Below are positions 1 through 11,244 of a stretch of 64,000 bases of DNA, one piece after another. A program made the position numbers and the translations under genes. Source of the DNA: Flectonema sp. DT1601. Its lineage: Eukaryota; Euglenozoa; Diplonemea; Diplonemida; Diplonemidae. Position 1 is the first letter of the stretch, and every line of letters begins with the position of its first letter. Below the pieces are notes generated by a model. That model worked only from the letters and a program-made list of their open reading frames with translations, was not told where the DNA came from and did not search any database. The stretch covers positions 592,501 to 656,500 of the forward strand of contig OZ025805.1 of NCBI GenBank assembly GCA_964019425.1. The letters are read 5' to 3'.

Positions 1-3000
1 CTATCCTTCTTCTCAAGTGGTTGTTCGATATCAGTTTTATTTAAACTTTTATTGCTTTGTTCTTTTTGAAGAGTCTCACGTTGGTGTTGTTCAACATCAG
101 CTTCTTGAATAGCAGCATTAGATGATTCAAATTGTTCTAAAATATAACAACGAACTGACTCTTCTGTTGATGTAATCAGTTCTCCGTTTGATAAACTGAT
201 ATTTAAAACAGTTTCAATCAGCTGCTGTAGTTCAGTAGTTAGTCTACAGATGCTTTCCAATTCAATCATATGAGTGTTGTATATTACTGTTCTATCATCT
301 ATCTCAGAATCACAGAATTCATATTGTGATTCTTCACACACAGACAACCCTTCAGTTCGATGTGATTTATAAATTAGATTCCAACCAGAATTTTCAACAT
401 CTTGAGTAAGAAATCGACTGATAGACTCGACTACTGAAATGTTGTTATATTCGAGTAGCCGACGTGTCGAGGTCTCGTCTAGTTGTGATGCAGATATTGA
501 GATGGCGATTTGTTCAATAGTTTCATATTGATGGATATGATCGAAATCGATTACTTGGAATAATTCCAACTCCTCGATTTCAATCCGACTTCGATGTGAA
601 CCCTCTTCGTAAATAACTTGTGAGGAAAGGATAGAATTAAACTCATTGTCGTTATCATTTTCAATAGTCTTTCTAAACTGATATTCCAAAATGATAAGTA
701 ACCCAGTCTTATGAAACTGTTGTTGTTCTGACAGCGTGATGCCATAACACTCAATGATGATTTCTCTACAGAGAGATTCCAGGGTGTGAATTTCATTTGA
801 TTCACTTTTATTTCTATCAATCTGTTCTGAGTTGACGACGCTCACGACACCATTCGCAGCCTCATCGAGCAGACGGACTTTGTCGCAATGATTTAGTTGA
901 GTTAGTTGGAATACTAAATCGTGTTCTTCGATGATATTATTTCGATGGAGTTGTTCAGTCGAATTGTATTCAGTCAGTCGGGTTAGTAGTCTGAATGATG
1001 TTTCTGAAATAATTAATAATTCCAATTCTCTTTGAGATTCGATAGCGTTTCTACCGTCTGATTCCGTAGTTTCCATTTTATTTATTTCTTCTTCAGACAT
1101 AACGTTAACGTTTTCTTTATTATATTCCATTTTCATCCTCTCGTCTAGTTCTTCTTCGATGGTCGTTGCCCGAAGTAGTATTTCTTGTGATTCAATGGAA
1201 CTGATTGCGGCATCGATTCCCTTCAGCTGAAGCTGTTCTTCGTTGTACTGTTTGCGAATAGTTCTTCTGTCTTGAGCCTGCGTCGCAAGGATAGTAGATC
1301 GACAAGTACATTCTTCTTGTCCACAGCCTTCGATATTTTGTTTAGATTGTAATCTCTTATTGCGGTAGTTCAGGTCTCGTTGTCTCCACAAAAACGCACG
1401 AACGCTTCGCTGCACCAGCGAGGCGCTTGCCAATCTCCTGCTTATCCGAATTGATATTAAAAATCTTTTCAAAGCTATACATTCTTCACTGTTAGGACCG
1501 TAGCATTTCATTGCTACTTTGACTGATGACAGGGCGGCATTCTCAGCCTTGTTGAGTTCATTCTTTTTTAATAAGATTTCAGCTAACATCGTACCGCATG
1601 CGACGGTTTGCTCTGGTAGTTCGAGTTCTTCATTTATGACTAAGGCCTGAGAGAGAAGCTCAACTGCGATATCTTTTTTAGCCTCATCACCCTGAGTAAC
1701 ATATAGACTGGCAAGGTTAACCATCGCTTGAGAAGTACCTGATGGATGAGTTGGTTGCGAAAGTTGGGAATACCAGCCGGGAATGCCACAATAGGTTAAA
1801 CACATACCAGGATCATTCCTTCCTGAAGTAGAAGACAGAAGTGTAACGGCTGATCTAAAGTATTCCTCAGCAGCATTGAAGTTATTTCTACCCTGTTCCA
1901 GTAGCCCTAATCTGGAGAGTACGAGAGCTGCTTCTGGAGGAAGACTATCACCCGACAACGTTTCATACAATTTAAGCATCTCTTGTGAGAGTGACACCAA
2001 TTCTGATGTTGTTGCACACGTCGATAAAATAACAAATTGTAATTCATAAAGTTGCTTTATTCTTGATATCGACATGTCAACGTCTAAAGAATTAACGTAT
2101 TCAGCAGCTTGTTGTATTAATGGTAAGATCACTTCTCTACATTTCTCAGGGTTGTCACAATACATCGAGTAGGCGACTGTGCAATGGTTTATTCGACATT
2201 TAAATAATAAATCGGTGGAGTTTACATTTCCGTTTTCTATGAGGGCGTTTTCTGCTTCAGCGTACCTGTCAACACATGTTGGTAGTAACCCTTGTGCTTG
2301 TGCTAGCAAGGCTTCACCCATAACAAGTTCAGCCAGAGCAGTTGAAGTGTGATCGTACGCTATAAATAATGCTTTTGATTCTTCAAGAAGCCAACCAGCT
2401 TTTTCAAACTGACCCAATGCGATTAAACCTGATGCTTGTCTTAAGATTTCATCGAATGTGTGAAGCTCTATTTTAGAACTTCTACAGACTGCCGACTCAA
2501 CGTCATTATTAATAATCTGTAACTCTACTTCACTATAACCAATTAGTAAGGGTATTCCTCTGGCTTTCAAATCAGTTACATTACCTCCCTTAAATACACA
2601 CGTTGAGAGTTGGCATATTCTTCTGAAGAGGTCCTGCATATTCAATCCTTCAGACGATAGTTGGATGTGATCAGAAGCTGGGAATTTCGATCTTGCGATA
2701 TAATCAAGTACAAGAGACCAATACATGCTGGTGTCTTCAAGGACCGCTCCATATAAACGAGAGGCGGATATCAACAGAACGTCTGAATCAGTTGCTTTAA
2801 TAAGACGGTGCTCTGCTCTGAGAATCGCCTTACAGACTCTTGCGACGACCTCGATAGTACAAATATCAAAAGGAGTCTTATTAGTGTTGTTTAATAGTTT
2901 TGAATGAATTCTTGATCTGAAGACTCCAAGAAGACAAGTATTAACACCATGATTATGAAGGACGTTAATCAATCCTGCGTTGGTATGTTCTTCTTGACTA

Positions 3001-3964
3001 AGCCAGACATTCGCAGCAATCTCTATTTGAGTGATAACAATAGAAGCTAATAATTCCGTGTCTATTTTATTATTTAATTTCATTTGAATGGCTAACAGTT
3101 CCTTCCGAGCACAACAACGTGGAAGCGTATCGACACCAGAAAGTCTTGGAGTAATGAATGGAACTAAAGCTCTAGCATCGAGAATATAAAACCTACCATC
3201 CAGAGCATGACATGTTGGGATGTCCTTTACTAGAGAGAGGTCACTCCGCATGCATTCTATCAGCTGTGTTGGTGTTTTACAATACAAAAGGTAAGTTTCA
3301 ATTCATTAAAAAAAAAAAACACACAAACCCTCTGAACAGAACTACTATCGACACCTTCATTATGAAACGTTGTGTTAGTGGTTGCCTTTATACAAGCAGT
3401 AGCAGTAATGGGTAGACCTCTGTAAATAATAATACCAGCCAATGGAACAGTGACAACCTTCACAGCGGTTGAGAGAACCGCGTCAAAAGATTTGATAAGT
3501 TGCCTTGCTTGAATCATATCAGGCCATACTTGATACATTATTCCATCTTTTCGATAGATCGGATCAGCCAACCCAGCGCTAGGAATACTTCTGTTCTGTT
3601 CTTGGAGATGGTACTCACGGGCTATTTGAGTTGCTCCAGGTTTCGCTGCATTCAGAAAGTTTTGTTGAAGAATTTGAAGCCTTTCAACTTTGAGTTGAAT
3701 AGAAGTAGCGTCATACACATCCTCGTCTAAAATAGTTTGAAATTGAGTATTCCAATCACAAGCAGAACCACTCTTAGCTTTACACAACACGGAATAGTAC
3801 TCGCTGTATTGTTGATTTCCAATATTGCAGTCTGCTTCTCTTCTCCATTCGTTCCAAATTTTTATAATATTTTTTGGTTGCGCTGGTGGCACAGTTCGGT
3901 TCTTCTTCTTCTTCCCGACCGACATAATTCCGAATGGCTGTGTGTCGGGTGAAGTTACTTCCAT
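1..3964 (-). CDS. CLU/TIF31-like TPR protein with IQ motif (3' end outside window)
   Basis: Two exons are visible: 3329..3964 and <1..3263, joined by a 65-base GT..CAG intron that keeps frame. The reading frame is open to the window edge, so the C terminus is missing. The segment around the exon junction (YRGLPI, then a stretch reading DGRFYILDARALVP, then LHNHGVNTCLLG) resembles the CLU central/TIF31 region of clustered-mitochondria proteins, which are known to bind mRNAs of mitochondrial proteins and to influence mitochondrial distribution. Downstream come helical TPR-like repeats (about 2460-1560 on the map), then an IQ calmodulin-binding motif (LVQRSVRAFLWRQR, near 1390-1430), then a long Glu/Gln/Ser-rich tail. 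I start at the ATG at 3964 because the frame above it is a poly-Lys run; an ATG at 4057 or 3925 is possible. The CLU assignment rests on short motifs and is moderate. Confidence 0.6.
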
Positions 3965-4213
3965 CACGACATGTTGAGGATTTTTTTTTTCTTTTTTTTT
4001 TTCTTCAAAGAAATTTCTGTTATAAATAAAAAGAAGTTCATCATCACAATTTAACATCCACTATCAAGGTGATCGATTGAAAACTTATTATTTTTTTTTT
4101 TTTTTTTTTCCCCTTCCTTTCTTCGAAATGTTAAGGTAAGAGAGACTCTCAAGAAGAAAAGATTGATAACGAGTAGTCTCCCAAAGGATAGAATGAACAT
4201 GTTTAACTAATAT

Positions 4214-4781
4214 TTATTTTAGTTTTTGTGTTTGTAATTTGAACTGCCACATCATAGCCGCAGCAGTTACATGTGCGTTAAGTGATCGAGAGGCACCATC
4301 AAGGGGAAGCTCAACGAAGTCGTCTACGAGTTCCGGTCTGCGAAGCAACCAAGCAGGACATCCCATCTGTTCATTCCCAACAATGATAACAGTTTTATCG
4401 CTGAATTTATAGTCTGTGGCTGAAGTGCTGTTATCAGTTTGTTCTACTGCAACAATACGAAATCCTGCTTTACGTTTAGCCTTGATATACATCGCAAGAC
4501 GTTCTCCAGGAGGTACTTCTATAATTTTAAGCCATCGTTCGGATGCCAGGCTCATGCGGAGAAAACCTGGTTCTTGAGTTGCCTTTAAAGATGGGAGAGT
4601 GACTTCAGCTTCAGGTCCGAAAAGCGCTTCGAGTGTTCTGCAAAGTCCAGCTTGGTTTGGAATGTTGTCTAAGAATGAACCTATTACACATATCTTCTTA
4701 TCGACGTCAGTGTTTCCATGAACAGGTCTGCCAGATGTTTGTCTTCTTTGATGAGTCTCCTGCTCATCACTTTCAGAATTC

Positions 4782-4813
<32 letters not shown>

Positions 4814-7800
4814 TCCACCGTAATGACCCCTCGCTCTTGCAGGACATCTCCTTGATCCTTTCTGAGTCCAACCAGCTGATGGAGTGCTGTTCTTCTCTTT
4901 CTCTTTATCAACATCTTCCAATTCAACAAATTTACGTTTTATAAATCTCATGGCCTTCGTAGTTGATGTTTCGATATTTAATGTTGAGAACGGAGGGAGA
5001 GGATATCTTTTATAATACAAAGATACTACAGACCCGAGCTTAACAGCTTCACGGAGTGCGCTCAGATGAGGGTTGCTGTTAAAGAAAACAGCAGCTTGTG
5101 ATAAGATCGATAAATCAACATCACACTTATCAGAATTCAAACATTCAGAAAGCAGCAACTGCGCATGAATCCTAACACTGTGAGTCATACAAAACGACCA
5201 ACTAATAAGATTCTGTAGCAACCAATTAAGATATTGATTAATATTGTCTACGGCATCAGTAAGCAATAGTTGGGCTGCTACGACCACCGTACTGACTGCT
5301 AGTCGGGTTTCAGTTTTGTAGTTTCCGAGAATCTGTCTAATCCTTGGAACACAATTATTCCGATTTGGTCTCAAGGCGCAGCATATTGCCCATACATTTT
5401 GAACCATAACTCTAGTCTTTGGAATCAACAGATGCGACTGTTGAAGTTCTTCCACAGCAATTTTAGCAGCTTCGTCAACGACAGATGTATCTGACTCGGA
5501 CTCGAACTGAACAACATTTGGTAGTAGTCCTGTTATGGTCCACCATTTGCGAATTCTTCGAATATTTTGATCAGAACCAGCGAAGCCTTCACTGTCATCA
5601 GTGAGGTGTAATAATTTAGAAGTCAGATTTCTTAAGATGTTTATTTTATGATGTTCTCCATCACCTAACTCACTGAAATACTTCACAATTAAATACGCTG
5701 GATGTTTTTCTGATAGCGTTTCCGACTTCGCCACGGTTGATGTGATGATTAAATTTTTAAAAAGGTTTGCTGTGATTTCTTCTCCAGTCTTTTCGATATT
5801 GTTAATCAAACATCTGGTTAGTTGCTCGCTTGCGATTGAAGACGTTTGGAGTCGCTCAGTAGAGTTTGGGAAGTCAGAAGTACTTCCGCTGTATAAAGTA
5901 GATAGTAAATCAGTTTTCCCACTTGTCAGTACCATCGTGAAGAAATTATAATAAGCGTCTCTCGATCCTTGAAATTTAGCCGGCAATTGTCTGAGCAACT
6001 CCCAACACTTCTCGATGGTATTTTTATCTGTCGATCTCTGACCGAGTCCTTGTAGTAGTAAAGATATTCCTCTCGTCGGTACTTTTGATTTCTTTTTCTT
6101 TTTATTACTGACGGCTCCTTTCTGACCGCAGGCACTCTCAACACTTTCGCAAAATGATTGCAACGCTGTTTCACGAAGCCAAGTTGTAACATCTCTGGAC
6201 AGGTCGTTGTTATCTAATTGGAATAAGAGGAGGCAGAGCTGAAGTTTTCCAACAGTCTGATGTTGTGATGAAAGAGGAGTGTCATCACTATCCTTGTTGA
6301 GGATGTACCGTAGTATCTCTGTACTCACTGCGGATGTTACGAAGTTCGGTGGACAAGAAATTAAAATTCCAACGTGAGAATCATTCATTTGTTTACAAGC
6401 GAATTCACACACGCCCTGAACAACTGACTGTGAGAGTATTCCCATTTCAAGAAGAGTGCCAATAGATAAACTCGCATTAGTACTGATTGAAGTCTTCTGT
6501 TGAAGCATTTCAATTAGAAATTTAGTTTTGTCAAAGTGAAGAAGAGCTTCACTGAGAGACGTCGAAGGCTTTGCTTCTGTTATGGCAGCCAACATCCTCA
6601 AACTCAAAACTGATTCTTCAATACGATCAGAATGACTATTGGAGATTGTTTTTATGATTTCTTTGAGTTGACAATCATTCAAACCGGATGCGATCTTTAC
6701 GATGTTTTCATACTTCGCATCATCGCTGAAGACCCATCGACGTAGAACTCCCCAAAGAGACTTCTCACACAGTAATTTAATCGCATCTGTTGAGTTGCAA
6801 TTCATAAAATGAAATACAACATTGAGATCACAATTACAGCTGCCATCATCATCTACTGTACTGAGAACAGATAAAGACAACTCATGAAGTTGATCACAGA
6901 AATTATAAGCCGACGATGCCCATGATGTTGAGTGCGCTTTTAAAACTTCCTCAGAGAGTGAAATATCATCTTTGGTAGTATTCCTACTCAAATAAGAAAA
7001 CAGTTCTCTGATTGATGGAACGCTTCGAGGGGTTGATTCAACAGAAAATAATGACCCGACGGTCGCTAACAAATTTGCGACCACTTGAACAGGAAGTTCT
7101 ACACAAGTGACTCCACAACGAATGCCAGCCGGGAAAATGATGTCGTGAAGTGCGGAAGGAATTATAAATTTAGATAATGTTTTATTATTGAGCAGCGATG
7201 ATGACACTAACCTCACTACTCGATCGTCAGCATGCAACATCGCTCTCTCCGCAGTTATTGTAAACCACCTGCTGGGTTCCTGAACAACATCTGAAGTCGT
7301 TAATATTTCAATGAATTCCTCCCAAACAGGACTGATTAAATGTAATGGCTGCTCATCAGATAATAATGCCAACAACGGGATTAGGTTTTTAACATAACAT
7401 TCAAACTGTTGACTTGTTAGTAATGATATTCCGAGTCTTCTCGTTGACTTTGATTGATGTCTGAGGCATCTTTCAATTATTTCAAAGTCAATTGTAGACG
7501 AGTTTATGTGTAAGCATTCCAACAGTCTGAGGTGATTTATTGGTTCTTTTATGGTGGGAGTGAGTTTGGTTAAATCTTCCGAAGACGGAAGAACATTCAT
7601 CTCAGACAGTAACGATAGCTGTAAGACCCTCCAGTCTTCTCGTTGTGGTGATTTCATTAAGTCATTCAGAAGTATATTTCCGTACTTGTTTCGTTCTTCT
7701 TGAGATAAGTTTGATAAAAGTGATATCCTCAGTTCCACTGCAAGCACTGAACTACTCTCAACTGTTGTTAAAGTTTCATAGTGATGAGGATATATTTGAA

Positions 7801-8023
7801 TAAAAGACTTCCCAGATTCGATGATGTTGTCTCTGCATTTCTTGGATGACTTTTCATTTATTACGATTGTCTGAAGTGATTGTTTCCAAATTGCAATCCA
7901 ACAGTCTTCAGGAACAGAAGATACCCCAGCAGACATAATACCGGCGAGAAGCATTCCCGACTCTGAACATCTTTCTTTAGCTACTTTTTGAACGATGCCT
8001 GCAGTGAAATCTTCGATTTTCAT
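4214..8023 (-). CDS. TARBP1/Trm3-like tRNA (guanosine-2'-O)-methyltransferase
   Basis: An uninterrupted frame of 1269 residues. The last 160 residues are a SpoU/TrmH (SPOUT) methyltransferase domain: NQAGLCR (motif 1), VEQTDNS, GNEQMG (motif 2) and the knot motif PLDGASRSLNAHV (motif 3) are all present. The long N-terminal 1000 residues look like alpha-helical HEAT/ARM-type repeats, as in human TARBP1 (about 1620 residues) and yeast Trm3, which methylate the 2'-O of G18 in the tRNA D-loop. The catalytic Arg of motif 1 is kept, so the enzyme is probably active. A run of about ten Asp followed by Glu/Ser lies just before the catalytic domain and is encoded by a TCA trinucleotide repeat near 4783-4815. 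A CAG lies 16 bases upstream of the ATG. Confidence in the family is high; the exact tRNA target is inferred. Confidence 0.85.
4783..4815 (-). repeat. (ATC/GAT)n microsatellite coding for poly-Asp
   Basis: Roughly ten tandem TCA units on the plus strand encode an Asp run inside the TARBP1-like gene. It lies in the linker before the methyltransferase domain, so length changes would be tolerated. Confidence 0.9.
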
Positions 8024-8255
8024 AATGTCTGATCCCCTCCTGATGTAACATAAATAAAGTGATTTTCAGAGAACTGATGATTTTGTACTAAATCCCAAAC
8101 GTGACGCCTTTTTTTTTTTTTTTTTTTTTTTTAATTTTTTTTTGAAAAAACTATTTTCCCTAAGATAAATAAATGACCCGAAGCCTCCCTCCCAAAAAGT
8201 GGGAAAAAATTAAAAAGAAAATGAAAATAGAACCCGGAAGGAAAAAAAAAAATGT
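8024..8255. other. Spacer between TARBP1-like and ATP synthase c genes
   Basis: This 230-base spacer holds a T-run of more than twenty bases near 8110-8145 and A-rich sequence up to the subunit c stop codon. No gene or RNA is visible. Confidence 0.6.
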
Positions 8256-8642
8256 CTATGCGAAAAGCATAAGGAAGGCAATCATGAGGGCAAAAAGGCC
8301 AATAGCCTCAGTCAAGGCGAATCCAAGAATGGCGTAGTTAAAAAGAGCTCTCATGAGGTTTGGCTGACGGGCGGCGGCCAACAAAAAGCTTCCGAAGACG
8401 TTACCGATACCAACACCAACTCCGGCAAGAGCGATGGCTGAAAGACCAGTTCCAACGTAGTTCAATCCAGAAACAGTCACCTGAAGGGATGAGTTTCTCA
8501 ACTGTTTTTATTTTTTTTTTTTGTTATTTTATTCACTTGTACGTTGTACAATAATAATACCTCAGCAAACAAATCAACATACCTGAACGGCACCAACAGA
8601 TCTGACGGAACGTCTGGCAACAAGTGGGGCGACACGGTTCAT
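8256..8642 (-). CDS. ATP9: Mitochondrial F1Fo-ATP synthase subunit c (nuclear copy)
   Basis: Two exons: 8583..8642 and 8256..8501, joined in phase 0 across an 81-base intron (donor GTATG, acceptor ACAG). The product is 101 residues. The first 30 residues are rich in Arg and Ser and lack acids, as expected of a mitochondrial presequence ([15 protein letters not shown]). The mature part is two transmembrane helices with the glycine-rich [12 protein letters not shown] motif, the polar loop ARQPNL (RQP is the standard form), and the proton-carrying Glu in [10 protein letters not shown]. It forms the rotating c-ring of the Fo sector in the inner mitochondrial membrane. In many eukaryotes this gene stays in mtDNA; here it is nuclear, as shown by the intron and presequence. 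There is no ATG at the start of the second exon, which supports the two-exon model. Confidence 0.93.
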
Positions 8643-9790
8643 TTTAATTATTTGTGAAAAAACGGGGAGATAAGCCTGAGAGAGATTGAAAAAGGAATAT
8701 AAATATCAAACCATTACTGACAATGCTGACAGAATTATACTTCTTACGAATTTTAACTACTTGCTATATGAAAAGAGAAAAGGTACGATAATCAGCAACC
8801 AAAATCTTATGACCACATGCCTTTCAGTGTTGAAGAACAACATCAAAAGAAGAAGGGGAGAAAAAAAAAAAAGGAGCAAAGGAGGGGGGAAACGAACGTA
8901 CGAGTACCTAATAATCATATCTACTAAATAATAAGAAAGAAAAGTAAAATATTTGAGAAGAAAAAGAACTCATCCGTGGGATTTAAGTAATTCAGCTCTC
9001 TCCATCAATACCAACACCATGGGAGCACTTGTGTTTCTGTGCGGGTTTGCCGAAAGGGAATGCGCGAACATTCCGCAACCTGAATGCAGAGAATTGAAGT
9101 GGCAACACAGTGACGCCGCCATTTAGATTTTGCTTGAATTTTTCATGTAGATAACGTGTTTGGCTAAACGCTCAATCATGGGTATAAATTTCAGATAAAT
9201 ACAACGACCATCTCGTATGACAAGCCAATCACGAGTTGGGGACGCTGAACGCCACGCAGTTCGCAGCTGGCGCAAATAATTGCTGAGGTCACGTAAAATA
9301 GTAAAATAATCTCACAGTCAGTCAGCTACACTATAAATCCCACTAAGTGTGTCAAAACATAACAATAATTGCTGAACAACAAACCAAGCAAAAAAAAAAA
9401 CAACAACAACTACGAGGGTACACGAGAAAGGTGCTAAATAGCACATGCGTAAAATTTGCCACATAACAGATGAAAAAAAAAAAAAAAAAAAAAAAAGAAC
9501 TTTAAAAAAACAGGAACGAAAAAAAAATGCCTAATAAGCCTTAGATAAGGGACAAAATGGTTCTTTTTTTTTTTTTTTTTTAATCCAACAAAACGAGGCT
9601 TTGGGTCTGATTATTTTTTTTTATTTTTTCAATTTTGAATCTTTTTTTCTTTGAGCGCAAGCAGAACTTTAACTAAACTCCCGTTAAAAAAAAAGGGATT
9701 AAAAAACTCTCTTTATCAAAGTCAGGGAAGCCAACCCAAAAAAAAATATTAAAACTCCCCCCTCCCCACGGAAGTAAGTTACTTTGGCAC
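8643..9790. other. Gene-free spacer, upstream of ATP synthase c
   Basis: No convincing gene. The first 350 bases are purine-rich on the plus strand. A CAG near 8673, followed by a short pyrimidine-rich leader, may be the 5' splice-acceptor of the subunit c mRNA. The stretch 8990-9470 has more balanced composition but no open frame or RNA that I recognise; 9470-9770 is dominated by A and T runs. Confidence 0.4.
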
Positions 9791-9797
9791 CACACAA

Positions 9798-10434
9798 CAC
9801 CGTGAGACTCTCACTGGTGCGAAGAATAGTAAACTCACCTCAATATATAAATACCAAAAAAAACCAACTGTACTGTCTGCATAAAGGCAGACAGTAAACA
9901 GAAGAGGATTGGCGATTATTATTTTTTAGTTCCTAGTTGAAAAACATAGAGCATCAGATACATAAAATCCAAGGACGGCGTATGTGCTGGTGGGAGGTAT
10001 GCAACAAAGGAATTGCAGAGACATGTGACATCAGTGTTTGCGAGTACACTATTTCTCTAGGTTAGCGAGCATCGAATAAGTTTAGAATCCCAGAAGTAGA
10101 AGGGGGTCTTCAAACGATATAAAAAAAAAGAATAATAAAAAAAAAAACATAACTTTAATCATCTGCTTAACAGATGTGTTGGAAAGACTGTAAACAGTAA
10201 TCAAAACACCATATCGAGGTCTTGTTATTACAAATAATAAATAATAAAAAAAATTCATTCAGAGAATAACTAACATCTATTCACACGAAAGAGTGATGAG
10301 CAAACCAGCTTCGACTGCTGACACAAGTAGAGTATGCCTTGAGAGCTTAGCTCAACAAGTTTTTACCCAACCCGACTGACTCACTAACACAATCTCTGAA
10401 TAGCAGAGACCCAATAATCTAAAAAAACAGATTA
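9798..10434. repeat. Cluster of short perfect hairpins
   Basis: Six small inverted repeats lie in 640 bases: 9798-9819 (CACC/GTGAG stem, one bulge), 9872-9895 (nine-base stem ACTGTCTGC, loop ATAAAG), 10160-10176 (CATCTG/CAGATG), 10187-10198 (ACTG/CAGT), 10393-10409 (TCTCTG/CAGAGA) and 10415-10434 (TAATCT/AGATTA). Loops are five to eight bases, mostly A-rich, apart from the four-base one. No open frame overlaps them. They could be folded RNA, remnants of small mobile elements, or chance in a low-complexity spacer. Confidence 0.4.
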
Positions 10435-10820
10435 ATCGATTCTCTCTAAAACTTATTAAAAAAAAAAAAAAAAAAACCGAACAGAATTGAACAACAGATC
10501 AAAAAAAACATGTTATTCCAGTGGCGGTACTTTGCATCTACTCATTTTACTAAACAGAAATCCAGTGAGGGGTTCAAATTAGAGAAAACAGATAAGTTAC
10601 GATACGGTCATCTTCCCATCCCGGTGATGATCTAACAATTAAAATACAACTGATCTATAATTTTTTTATCAATTATTAATTTATTTAAGTAGACTTTTCA
10701 CTGCGATATAGTCTAGATGGTGACATAAACAAAAAAAAAAAAAAAAAAAAGAATTTAATAAAAAAAAAATAAATAAACAGAAGAAGAACCTCGTTCGTTC
10801 TTTGACTTTTGTCTTTGCGC

Positions 10821-10923
10821 AAGCGGGAAGCTAGCTTAACCTTAATAAATATAAAAAATGATTGGAATTGGTTTCTCCCAACTCATACAACCAAATCCCC
10901 TTTAACAAATTAAAGGGAGGGGA
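10821..10923. repeat. Direct repeat, copy 1 of a ~103-bp unit
   Basis: The unit starts AAGCGGGAAGCTAGCTTA and ends in a purine run. It recurs almost unchanged at 11141-11244. Near its 3' end is a perfect hairpin, CCCTTTAA, loop CAAA, TTAAAGGG. It has no coding capacity. Confidence 0.8.
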
Positions 10924-10925
10924 TG

Positions 10926-11138
10926 TATGTTCGATTTTGTAAAAATTACAACTGACGTTGATTGAAACATAAAGATAATTTAACATTAGTTTTAAATACA
11001 GTGACTAAGGGTGATGCGCAACTTAGCATAATAAAGTAACTATTTAGGTTTCGAGAGAAAATAAGCCATATACCTCTTACCTCTATTCTCTCATCAGTAT
11101 GGTGTAGAAGTAAGTCAGTCAAAAATGTTGAGACTGAG
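10926..11138. repeat. Dispersed repeat family, copy a
   Basis: Contains, in order, a TTCGATTTTGTAAAAAT segment, a GTGACTAAGGGTGATGC segment, TTTCGAGAG, and the core ATGGTGTAGAAGTAAGTCAG, followed by GAGACTGAG. Parts recur in the same order near 12.6, 16.0 and 35.1 kb. The identity of the family is unknown. Confidence 0.6.
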
Positions 11139-11140
11139 TA

Positions 11141-11244
11141 AAGCGGGAAGCTAGCTTAGCCTGAATAAATATAAAAAAATGATTGGAATTGGTTTCTCCC
11201 AACTCATACCACGAAATCCCCTTTAACAAATGTAAGGGAGGGGA
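11141..11244. repeat. Direct repeat, copy 2 of a ~103-bp unit
   Basis: Matches 10821-10923 over its whole length with a handful of changes, two of which break the terminal hairpin (TTAAAGGG has become TGTAAGGG). About 215 bases separate the copies, and a dispersed-repeat copy fills that gap. Confidence 0.8.

Noticed and set aside
10570-10590. GGTTCAAAT resembling a tRNA B box
   Set aside because: No acceptor or anticodon pairing and no A box is present at the right distance.
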